This document shows, one piece after another, positions 1-5,281 of a stretch of DNA of 10,324 nucleotides (its first letter is position 1; every line of letters starts with the position of its first letter). The notes beneath the pieces were generated by a model. The model was not told where the DNA came from, searched no databases, and was given only the letters and a program-made list of their open reading frames with translations. Made by a program: the position numbers and the translations under genes. This DNA is from Ruminococcus sp. (GTDB lineage Bacteria > Bacillota > Clostridia > Oscillospirales > Acutalibacteraceae). The stretch spans positions 1-10,324 of the forward strand of contig SFIQ01000047.1 in NCBI GenBank assembly GCA_004555265.1, read 5' to 3'.

Positions 1-1
1 T

Positions 2-628
2 TCTATTATAGATAAATTCCAATTCACTCTTGATAATGCCGATAATGTAAAAAGCCGCAGAGATTACAACAGATACATTATCGACTACCCAACAATATTT
101 CCAACAGATTATCTGAAAGAACATTTAATTGTTGAAACCGCAGTTTACATCAAAGCATATCCTTATAAAAGAATGACGGCATCAAGTATTATTTATGATT
201 ATCTTAATAAAAATGGCTATGATGATTTAATAAAAGAATATGACCTTGAGCCTTTTGAACTTAATGTTCAATCTGCAGAGCGTACATTTATAGATAAATT
301 ATATGCTTTAGGCGATTATTATTTAAGTGATGCTGTTCATGAACATTCACGACATATTTATGACTTGTATAAATTATCTGAAATCGTTATTCTTAATGAT
401 GAATTAAAACAACTTGTAAACGAAGTATATACTGAGCGAAAGCCGCATATTCAATGCCGTTCTGCAAAAGATGGTATCGATATGAACATATTGCTTCAGG
501 AGATAATCGATAAAGATATTTACAAGAAAGATTATGAAGAGATAACATCAAAGATGCTTTTTGAAGATGCACCATACGAAACTGCAAAAGAGGCATTACA
601 AAAAATTATTAATTTCAAATTGTTCTGA
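2..628 (+). CDS. AbiEii/AbiGii-type nucleotidyltransferase toxin, C-terminal part
   Basis: The reading frame is open from the left edge, so the first ATG inside the window (position 173) is not the true start; about 208 C-terminal residues are present. The part around 285-380 reads TFIDKLYALGDYYL and then SRHIYDLYKL, the conserved helical block of AbiEii-like nucleotidyltransferases, in which an RTF.DK segment precedes an R-H-x-Y-D-L-Y segment. In the family this is the toxin half of a type IV toxin-antitoxin or abortive-infection pair. It transfers nucleotides to cellular RNA and is paired with an AbiEi antitoxin, usually encoded just upstream and therefore outside this window. The N-terminal catalytic motifs are not visible. 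The gene is much more AT-rich than metY and cysK, which suggests horizontal acquisition. Family assignment is fairly secure; activity cannot be judged. Confidence 0.8.
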   Translation, partial: SIIDKFQFTLDNADNVKSRRDYNRYIIDYPTIFPTDYLKEHLIVETAVYIKAYPYKRMTASSIIYDYLNKNGYDDLIKEYDLEPFELNVQSAERTFIDKLYALGDYYLSDAVHEHSRHIYDLYKLSEIVILNDELKQLVNEVYTERKPHIQCRSAKDGIDMNILLQEIIDKDIYKKDYEEITSKMLFEDAPYETAKEALQKIINFKLF

Positions 629-666
629 TAAATTCTATTGGATTTATTTTTAGTTGTTGTATAATA

Positions 667-721
667 GGAAGTGCAAGGTTACTATGCCCCAAGGCACTTC
701 CCTTCATCCTTACATGGGGCA
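667..721 (+). other. Interlocked inverted repeats downstream of the toxin gene (possible pseudoknot)
   Basis: GGAAGTGC at 667-674 pairs perfectly with GCACTTCC at 694-701. Inside that loop, TGCCCCA at 685-691 can pair with TGGGGCA at 715-721, giving the crossing order of an H-type pseudoknot. No gene is assigned here. The pairing is seen in the sequence; that it folds or matters is inference, and it could be chance or the decayed end of a transferred segment. Confidence 0.3.
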
Positions 722-798
722 AAATCGCTTATCCTTTCCGCTGATTTTCCGCTGACTTTCAGTTGTGAAAGAAAAGTATAAATTTTTTCAAAATTTAT

Positions 799-830
799 GA
801 CCTTGCATTTTCTATGCAAGGTCTTCTTTT
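799..830 (+). terminator. Intrinsic terminator
   Basis: A perfect 10-bp stem, GACCTTGCAT (799-808) with ATGCAAGGTC (814-823), has a 5-nt loop and is followed by TTCTTTTTT. This is a typical rho-independent terminator on the + strand, about 170 bp after the toxin gene stop, and probably ends that transcript. A competing pairing exists: GCAAGGT at 816-822 can also pair with ACCTTGC at 845-851. Confidence 0.7.
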
Positions 831-832
831 TT

Positions 833-1235
833 GCCTTAAAAGACACCTTGCAGAATATTTAACGGACGGCAAAACAAGCCTTTTCTTTTCCCTTTCTTTT
901 ATTCTTCTGTTAATCTTCCCTTATCCCCTTTTAAACGGCTCTACTGCGTGGATTGTGGGCTTTTTCTTTCTTGTAAATTTCAAGAAAAATTCAAGAAAAA
1001 ACTTTAATTCTTTCAAGAAAAAACAAAAGAAAAAGTTTAAAAAGGGTTGAAAAAATAAACGAAAAATAACAGAAAAAATCTGTTGTTTTTTAAGGGAGAA
1101 ATAACAGAAAAATAAAAGAAAAAACTAAAGAAAAAGAAGAGAAAAAATAGTTTTAAGCACGCTAAATTTTTTTGCCCTGCAGACGATAAATCGTTTTTGC
1201 TACGACAGGAACTGTGTTATAAAACCAAATAATAA
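833..1235. other. Gene-free A/G-rich intergenic tract
   Basis: No credible gene is seen. From about 975 to 1150 the + strand is almost pure A and G with occasional T, built from short AAGAAAAA-type units. TTCAAGAAAAA occurs three times, at 979-989, 990-1000 and 1012-1022. A small AT-rich hairpin, AACAGA (1068-1073) with TCTGTT (1079-1084), is followed by GTTTTTT and could be a weak terminator. Further small hairpins lie at about 1183-1194 (ACGA/TCGT) and 1205-1215 (ACAG/CTGT), just ahead of the next terminator. The tract looks like slippage-prone filler next to an accessory gene. Confidence 0.5.
979..1022 (+). repeat. Three copies of an 11-bp unit TTCAAGAAAAA
   Basis: Two copies are directly adjacent (979-989 and 990-1000) and a third starts at 1012. 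They lie in a low-complexity purine tract and most simply reflect local duplication. Confidence 0.5.
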
Positions 1236-1238
1236 CCG

Positions 1239-1266
1239 CGGCCGAGGGTTTTCCTCGGTCGTTTTT
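1239..1266 (+). terminator. Intrinsic terminator with no obvious upstream gene
   Basis: CGGCCGAGG (1239-1247) pairs with CCTCGGTCG (1253-1261), with one G-T wobble and a 5-nt loop, and is followed by TTTTT at 1262-1266. The stem is GC-rich in an AT-rich setting, which makes it convincing. No coding gene ends nearby, the toxin gene stops 600 bp earlier, and another terminator lies between. It may end a small RNA or be left over from a lost gene. Confidence 0.7.
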
Positions 1267-1369
1267 AATGCACAAATACGGTGAATCGGCATATAAATCC
1301 AAATCAAAGGTACATTCTACCTACAAAAGCAATATACTATGAAGAGCAAACGGTAAAGCACATACAAAA

Positions 1370-1398
1370 GGACCGACGCCGCTGGAGGGCGTCGGTCC
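1370..1398 (-). terminator. metY terminator
   Basis: A perfect 11-bp stem, GGACCGACGCC (1370-1380) with GGCGTCGGTCC (1388-1398), has a 7-nt loop. On the minus strand it follows the metY stop by 26 nt and runs into CTTTTGTATG, a short T-run. It is well placed to end the metY transcript. Confidence 0.75.
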
Positions 1399-1424
1399 GG
1401 GAAATGGAATATTTAGGGATTTGC

Positions 1425-2717
1425 TCAGTCACCGAAAGCCTGTGAAAGGTCCGCGATGATGTCGTCGATATGCTCTGTACCGATGGAAAGGCGGATGGTG
1501 TTCGGCTTAATGCCTTGATCTAACAATTCTTCTTCGGTCAACTGCGAATGCGTAGTGGTTGCCGGATGAATGACCAAACTCTTGACATCTGCAACATTGG
1601 CAAGCAACGAGAAAATTTGCAGTTTGTCAATAAATGCATGGGCTTCTTCCTGCCCGCCTTTGATTTCAAAGGTAAAGATGGAGCCGCCGCCGTTCGGGAA
1701 GTATTTTTCGTACAAGGCGTGGTCGGGGTGGTCGGGCAAAGACGGATGGTTGACCTTTTCCACTTTCGGATGATGCACTAAGAAATCAATGACTTTCTTG
1801 GTATTCTCCACATGGCGGTCTAAGCGAAGCGACAGCGTTTCCGTCCCCTGCAACAGCAGGAACGCATTAAACGGGGAAATCGTCGCGCCGGTATCCCGAA
1901 GCAAAATGGCACGGATATAGGTGACAAATGCCGCCGGTCCGACTGCATCCACAAAGGAAACGCCGTGATAACTGGGGTTCGGCTCCGCAATCGGCGCATA
2001 TTTGCCGCCGGCTTTCCAGTCGAACTTGCCGGCGTCTACGATAACGCCGCCGAGCGTGGTGCCGTGGCCGCCGATGAATTTTGTGGCGGAGTGAACAACG
2101 ATGTCCGCGCCGTGCTCAATCGGGCGAATCAAATACGGCGTACCAAAGGTATTGTCAATCACCAAAGGCAGCCCGTGCTTATGTGCAATGGCAGCGATGG
2201 CATCAATATCCGGAATATCGCTGTTCGGGTTACCGAGGGTTTCGAGATAAATCGCTTTGGTGTTTTCCTGAATTGCGCCCTCTACTTCTGCAAGGTTGTG
2301 CGCGTCCACAAAGCTTGCGTCAATGCCGTACTGCGGCAGTGTATGGGCAAGCAAGTTGAAACTGCCGCCGTAGATGGTTTTCTGTGCGACGATATGGTCG
2401 CCTTTTTGCGCCAATGCTTGGATGGTGTATGTGATAGCCGCCGCACCGGAAGCCGTCGCAAGTGCCGCAACGCCGCCCTCAAGCGCTGCAATGCGGGTTT
2501 CAAAAACATCCTGCGTGGAATTGGTCAGTCTGCCGTAGATATTGCCCGCATCGGCAAGGCCGAAGCGCGCCGCCGCATGGGCGGAATTTTTAAACACATA
2601 AGAAGTCGTTTGATAAATCGGAACGGCTCTGGCATCGGAAGCGGGGTCGGGGCTCTCCTGCCCTGCGTGCAACTGAATGGTTTCAAATTTGTAATTGTTA
2701 TTATATGTATAACTCAT
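1425..2717 (-). CDS. metY: O-acetylhomoserine sulfhydrylase (aminocarboxypropyltransferase)
   Basis: A cytosolic PLP enzyme that makes homocysteine from O-acetylhomoserine and sulfide (direct sulfhydrylation). The 430-residue length is normal for MetY and longer than MetB/MetC relatives. Visible landmarks are YGR at 61-63 (phosphate contact from the partner subunit), ASGAAA at 89-94, the VIDNTFGTPYL block with Asp188 (PLP pyridine contact), and SATKFIGGHGT at 210-220 with the Schiff-base Lys213. The insertions of the MetY branch (ADIVVHSATK, GGKYAPIAEPNPSYHGVSF) are present. The start is supported by AAAGAGG about 9 nt upstream. The gene stands alone, divergent from cysK, behind a near-consensus promoter and a leader of about 190 nt holding a candidate operator and a Cys-ending short ORF. 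Cysteine synthase side activity is common in the family. Confidence 0.93.
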   Translation of the reverse strand: MSYTYNNNYKFETIQLHAGQESPDPASDARAVPIYQTTSYVFKNSAHAAARFGLADAGNIYGRLTNSTQDVFETRIAALEGGVAALATASGAAAITYTIQALAQKGDHIVAQKTIYGGSFNLLAHTLPQYGIDASFVDAHNLAEVEGAIQENTKAIYLETLGNPNSDIPDIDAIAAIAHKHGLPLVIDNTFGTPYLIRPIEHGADIVVHSATKFIGGHGTTLGGVIVDAGKFDWKAGGKYAPIAEPNPSYHGVSFVDAVGPAAFVTYIRAILLRDTGATISPFNAFLLLQGTETLSLRLDRHVENTKKVIDFLVHHPKVEKVNHPSLPDHPDHALYEKYFPNGGGSIFTFEIKGGQEEAHAFIDKLQIFSLLANVADVKSLVIHPATTTHSQLTEEELLDQGIKPNTIRLSIGTEHIDDIIADLSQAFGD

Positions 2718-2788
2718 GGTAAGTACCTCTTTCTTTTAAAATCAATAGAATAATTGTATACTGTCTGTATTTTTAAAGCGGAAATAAA

Positions 2789-2857
2789 TTAACAATACCG
2801 ACACATTCGTCCGTTTCTGAAATTGTGCCGTAACATTTTGAACACTATGCCGTACAT
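2789..2857 (-). CDS. Candidate 22-residue leader peptide ending in Cys, in the metY leader
   Basis: A short open frame lies between the metY promoter and metY. It starts at ATG 2857 and stops with TAA at 2789, 71 nt before the metY start. A GGAAAGGCAGG stretch lies 7-17 nt upstream of the ATG and can serve as a ribosome site. The peptide ends RMCRYC-stop, so two of its last four codons are TGT. A Cys-dense end directly before the stop is what a cysteine-sensing attenuation peptide would show, and the downstream gene belongs to sulfur assimilation. I see no GC-rich terminator between this ORF and metY, so any control would act by ribosome stalling, mRNA stability or initiation rather than classic attenuation. 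Translation is not proven. Confidence 0.4.
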   Translation of the reverse strand: MYGIVFKMLRHNFRNGRMCRYC

Positions 2858-2887
2858 AAATGTGCCTGCCTTTCCTGTTTGTTAAAT

Positions 2888-2904
2888 CACATAATTCCTA
2901 TGTG
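2888..2904. promoter_or_regulatory. Candidate Rrf2/CymR-like operator at the metY start site
   Basis: A palindrome, CACATA-ATTCC-TATGTG, with 6-bp arms sits just downstream of the metY -10 box, covering about +4 to +20 of the transcript, a repressor position. Its core ATTCCTAT (2894-2901) recurs exactly at the -10 box of the Rrf2-family gene (4692-4699). Which protein binds is inference from the neighbouring gene. Confidence 0.5.
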
Positions 2905-2914
2905 TTTGATGTGT

Positions 2915-2943
2915 ATTATAATCAGTTCTGTCTCATTTGTCAA
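2915..2943 (-). promoter_or_regulatory. metY promoter (sigma-A type)
   Basis: On the minus strand, TTGACA (2943-2938), a 17-nt spacer and TATAAT (2920-2915) match the consensus at all twelve positions. The predicted start is near 2907, giving a leader of about 190 nt before metY. Such a strong core promoter implies control by a repressor or within the leader. Confidence 0.85.
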
Positions 2944-3035
2944 GTGCAGAATATAAATTTCTTTAAATATATGCTTTTTAAGCACCCGGATGTTCGCCGC
3001 CGAAAAAGTTTTTGATACATTTTATCTTTGGGGGG

Positions 3036-3064
3036 TTGACAAAGACGGAATGGCGTGCTACAAT
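3036..3064 (+). promoter_or_regulatory. cysK promoter (sigma-A type)
   Basis: TTGACA (3036-3041), a 17-nt spacer and TACAAT (3059-3064). Transcription should start near 3071-3073, leaving a leader of about 155 nt. It is back to back with the metY promoter, about 90 bp apart. Confidence 0.83.
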
Positions 3065-3068
3065 AAAG

Positions 3069-3085
3069 CCTATAAATCCGATAGG
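3069..3085. promoter_or_regulatory. Candidate operator at the cysK start site
   Basis: An inverted repeat, CCTAT (3069-3073) and ATAGG (3081-3085), separated by 7 nt, overlaps the predicted cysK transcription start. The CCTAT/ATAGG core and its position relative to the -10 box match the candidate sites at metY and the Rrf2-family gene. The flanks differ: GGTTTAAT here against GGAATTAT at metY. Confidence 0.4.
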
Positions 3086-3110
3086 TTTAATCATATAATG
3101 TTTGAGGTGC

Positions 3111-3146
3111 ATGATGAAACAGTTCTTCCGTACATTTCGATGTTGA
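3111..3146 (+). CDS. Candidate 11-residue leader peptide ending in Cys, in the cysK leader
   Basis: Two adjacent ATG codons (3111, 3114) open a very short frame that ends TFRC-stop at 3146, 80 nt before cysK. GAGGTG at 3104-3109 could be the ribosome site, with suitable spacing only for the second ATG (4 nt). Like the metY leader ORF it ends in a Cys codon followed directly by the stop. A competing frame from ATG 3098 (19 codons, no Cys) overlaps it, so the call is weak by itself and gains weight only from the metY parallel. Confidence 0.25.
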   Translation: MMKQFFRTFRC

Positions 3147-3226
3147 AACAAAATTGACTGCAAAATGCAAAAGGCAAATCCAAAACAGACAGCAAAACCA
3201 TACTATATATAAAGGAGTAATACAAG

Positions 3227-4156
3227 ATGAAAACATATGACAGAATTACCGATTTAATCGGCGGGACACCGTTACTGAAACTGACAAACTACAATGCGCA
3301 GAAAGGTCTGGGTGCAACAATTTACGGCAAATTGGAGTATTTTAACCCCGCCGGCAGTGTGAAAGACAGAATTGCCAAAGCCATGATTGACGACGCTGAG
3401 GCAAAAGGGCTTTTGAAGCCCGATTCCGTGATTATCGAGCCCACCAGCGGCAACACGGGTATCGGTCTTGCGGCGGTAGCGGCTTCCAGAGGCTACAAAG
3501 TGATTTTGACCATGCCGGAGACCATGAGCATTGAGCGCCGCAATTTGCTGAAAGCCTACGGTGCGGAGCTTGTTTTGACCGAGGGAGCCAAAGGCATGAA
3601 GGGCGCGATCGCCAAAGCGCAGGAATTGGCGGCGGAAACCCCGAACAGCTTCATTCCCAGCCAATTTACCAACGCGGCAAATCCCGCCGCACATCGTAGC
3701 ACGACCGGTCCGGAGATTTGGGCGGATACCGACGGCAAAGTGGATATTTTCGTTGCCGGTATCGGCACGGGCGGCACGATTTCCGGCGTCGGCGAATACC
3801 TCAAAAGCCAAAATCCGAATGTCAAAGTGGTTGCCGTGGAGCCTGCGGGGTCTCCCGTGCTTTCCAAAGGCACGCCCGGACCGCATAAAATTCAGGGCAT
3901 CGGCGCCGGCTTTGTTCCGGATACGCTGAATACGGCTGTTTATGATGAAATCATCACCGTAGAAAACGAGGACGCTTTTGAAACGGGTCGTACCCTTGCA
4001 AGAAAAGAGGGCTTGCTGGTCGGCATCTCCTCCGGCGCGGCGGTTTATGCCGCAACAGAGCTTGCCAAACGGCCGGAGAACGCGGGCAAAATTATCGTCG
4101 CGCTTCTGCCGGACACCGGCGAACGCTATCTGTCCACCCCGATGTTCTCCGAGTAA
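3227..4156 (+). CDS. cysK: Cysteine synthase A (O-acetylserine sulfhydrylase)
   Basis: A cytosolic PLP enzyme that converts O-acetylserine and sulfide into cysteine and acetate. At 309 residues it has the standard length. Motifs in order: NPAGSVKDR with Schiff-base Lys46; TSGNTG at 73-78, the substrate carboxylate loop; GIGTGGT at 178-184, which binds the PLP phosphate; and LLVGISSGAA, whose serine contacts the pyridine nitrogen, near the C-terminus. The start is supported by AAAGGAG at 3211-3217, 9 nt upstream of the ATG. It has its own promoter, diverges from metY and converges on the Rrf2-family gene; the two share a hairpin terminator. Together with metY it makes this locus the sulfide-fixing node of Cys/Met synthesis. 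No serine acetyltransferase gene (cysE) is in the window. Confidence 0.95.
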   Translation: MKTYDRITDLIGGTPLLKLTNYNAQKGLGATIYGKLEYFNPAGSVKDRIAKAMIDDAEAKGLLKPDSVIIEPTSGNTGIGLAAVAASRGYKVILTMPETMSIERRNLLKAYGAELVLTEGAKGMKGAIAKAQELAAETPNSFIPSQFTNAANPAAHRSTTGPEIWADTDGKVDIFVAGIGTGGTISGVGEYLKSQNPNVKVVAVEPAGSPVLSKGTPGPHKIQGIGAGFVPDTLNTAVYDEIITVENEDAFETGRTLARKEGLLVGISSGAAVYAATELAKRPENAGKIIVALLPDTGERYLSTPMFSE

Positions 4157-4163
4157 CTGCCAA

Positions 4164-4213
4164 AAAAAGCAAACGGCTTGCGGAATGCGCTTTGCACTCC
4201 GTAAGCCGTTTCT
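4164..4213. terminator. Shared terminator between cysK and the Rrf2-family gene
   Basis: AAACGGCTTGCGGA (4171-4184) pairs with TCCGTAAGCCGTTT (4198-4211) as a 14-bp stem with one G-T wobble. On the minus strand it is followed by GCTTTTTTTGG (4170 down to 4160), a good T-run for the regulator gene. On the plus strand the tail is only TTTCTTAA. It fits the gap between two convergent genes and probably serves both. Confidence 0.8.
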
Positions 4214-4231
4214 TAAAAGCTGTGCAAACAG

Positions 4232-4669
4232 TTAAATCACATAATCATTGGAATAGCGTTCCTGCTGTTGATCCAAAATGTCCTGTAACGTAATGCCGTC
4301 TAAATATGTGTTAATCACCTGATACAGCCCCTGCCAAACCGGCAGCGTCAAGCACTCGGCACTGTGCGCACACGCAATCGGCTCGTGTTCCAAACAGGCT
4401 ACGGGGCAAAGGCTGCCTTCGGTCAAGCGCAGGATTTCCCCTACCGTATATTTGTCCGGACTTTTGGCAAGTCTATACCCGCCTTGAAACCCGCGGCTTG
4501 TTTGGAGAATATCCGATTTGTGAAAAACAGGAATAATCTGTTCCAAATATTTTTTGGAGATATTCTGCCGCTCTGCAATATCTTTCAGCGGCACAAAGCC
4601 ATCGTTTTGATGCTGTGCTAAATCCAAAAGCATCCGAAGCGCATAACGCCCTTTGGTTGATATTTTCAT
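4232..4669 (-). CDS. Rrf2-family transcriptional regulator (CymR/IscR-like)
   Basis: A 145-residue winged-helix DNA-binding protein of the Rrf2 family, which includes CymR (cysteine metabolism) and IscR (Fe-S clusters). The start is MKISTKGRYALRMLLDL at ATG 4669, with GAGGTG 8 nt upstream; the longer in-frame extension to 4810 is rejected because it runs across the promoter. The helix-turn-helix spans about 26-48 (VPLKDIAERQNISKKYLEQII) and the wing about 55-68 (QTSRGFQGGYRLAK). Cysteines at 88, 92, 100 and 106 include C92-x7-C100-x5-C106, a spacing like the cluster ligands of many clostridial Rrf2 proteins, so an Fe-S or thiol sensor is possible. CymR of Bacillus lacks such a trio. Its place beside cysK and metY, and the ATTCCTAT site shared by its own and the metY promoters, suggest that it represses sulfur assimilation and itself. 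Confidence 0.88.
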   Translation of the reverse strand: MKISTKGRYALRMLLDLAQHQNDGFVPLKDIAERQNISKKYLEQIIPVFHKSDILQTSRGFQGGYRLAKSPDKYTVGEILRLTEGSLCPVACLEHEPIACAHSAECLTLPVWQGLYQVINTYLDGITLQDILDQQQERYSNDYVI

Positions 4670-4689
4670 ATTTGATTCACCTCTCTGTC

Positions 4690-4701
4690 TTATTCCTATA
4701 A
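4690..4701. promoter_or_regulatory. Candidate autoregulatory operator of the Rrf2-family gene
   Basis: TTATTCCTATAA is a short palindrome (TTAT/ATAA arms) that overlaps the -10 box of the regulator gene. It contains the exact 8-mer ATTCCTAT found at the metY start site. Binding here would block the gene's own promoter. Confidence 0.45.
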
Positions 4702-4726
4702 TAACAGGTTTTTTGTAGGTTTTCAA
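4698..4726 (-). promoter_or_regulatory. Promoter of the Rrf2-family gene
   Basis: On the minus strand, TTGAAA (4726-4721), a 17-nt spacer and TATTAT (4703-4698). Transcription would start near 4690, giving a short leader of about 20 nt that contains the GAGGTG ribosome site. Confidence 0.7.
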
Positions 4727-4860
4727 GTGAAAAAACGATATTATACATAGAAAATTTATAGAAATAGTAGGTAATAAATATATGCAAAAAGGTGCGGCGG
4801 CGTATTTCATGCTGCTGTAATGACTCCGTATAAAAAACGACTACACGCCAATCTTTTGAA

Positions 4861-4889
4861 TTGACGAATTTCTTGATTTTCATTATAAT
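4861..4889 (+). promoter_or_regulatory. Promoter of the permease remnant and sulfatase operon
   Basis: TTGACG (4861-4866), a 17-nt spacer and TATAAT (4884-4889), eleven of twelve consensus bases. The predicted start is near 4896, about 28 nt before the permease remnant's ATG. No other promoter is obvious before the sulfatase, so this one probably still drives it. Confidence 0.75.
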
Positions 4890-4923
4890 ATGTAATATAT
4901 CTTTTTTCGTAGAAGCATAGCAG

Positions 4924-5269
4924 ATGGTTGTTCTAATTTACGGTATCATTATTCTTTGCGCGTCGGTCATCGGTGCCATTGTGGGCATCGGCGGCGGCCC
5001 GATTAACACCCGTGTATTCGGTGGCAATTATTTTTTTCAGTCAGTTGAGCCAGTTGATTACCATATTTATCAACAATCGGTTTGAACCGTACATACAGTA
5101 TTATCCGCTGATTTTGACGGCGATGGCTGTCGGCGTGCTCGGCGGTCTGATCGGCTCAAAACTGAATAAAAAATTATCCAACAAAGTCATCACCAAGGTA
5201 TTTTCCGTAACGCTTGCATTTGTGGCGATTGTAAACATTTACAATGCCGTAACGGGCTTTACGGCTTAA
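4924..5269 (+). pseudogene. TauE/SafE-family sulfite/sulfonate permease, internally deleted and frameshifted
   Basis: Members of this family are membrane permeases of about 250 residues that move sulfite, sulfoacetate or related organosulfur anions, built from two homologous halves each with a glycine-rich GxGGG motif. Here an N-terminal start (MVVLIYGIIILCASVIGAIV and then GIGGG, from 4924) runs directly into PIN, a continuation typical of the second half. A further loss near 5010 moves the reading by one frame, after which VYSVAIIFFSQLSQLITIF and the full C-terminal segment (GGLIGSKLNKKLSNKVI, ending at 5269) follow. In the first frame translation stops at about 5080. Only some 115 codons of coding sequence remain, so no working permease can be made. 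No good ribosome site precedes 4924. The stop lies 12 nt before the sulfatase start, as in an operon. Confidence 0.75.
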
Positions 5270-5281
5270 CGGGAGGAACGC

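Noticed and set aside
615..707. A 30-residue minus-strand frame containing ALGHSN, faintly like the LGH box of tyrosine recombinases
   Set aside because: It is very short, overlaps the toxin gene end, has a stop shortly upstream and none of the other recombinase residues; the likeness is probably chance.
814..1050. A 78-codon + strand ORF with a hydrophobic stretch and a lysine-rich tail
   Set aside because: Its ATG lies inside the terminator stem (814-823), there is no ribosome site, and the tail is a translation of the low-complexity A-rich tract.
1965..2753. A 262-codon + strand ORF opposite metY
   Set aside because: It is antisense to a complete, motif-rich metY gene; its translation shows no known domain and its composition follows the opposite strand.
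2978..3163. A 61-codon minus-strand ORF in the divergent promoter region
   Set aside because: It spans the cysK promoter on the opposite strand, has no ribosome site and no family resemblance.
2718..3226. A SAM riboswitch or T-box in the metY/cysK leaders
   Set aside because: I found no T-box sequence (AGGGTGG...ACC) and no recognisable S-box core, and no leader terminator typical of these switches, on either strand.
4670..4810. An N-terminal extension of the Rrf2 protein (47 extra residues)
   Set aside because: It runs through the predicted promoter (4698-4726), and family members start at MKISTKGRYA-like sequence, which has a good ribosome site here.
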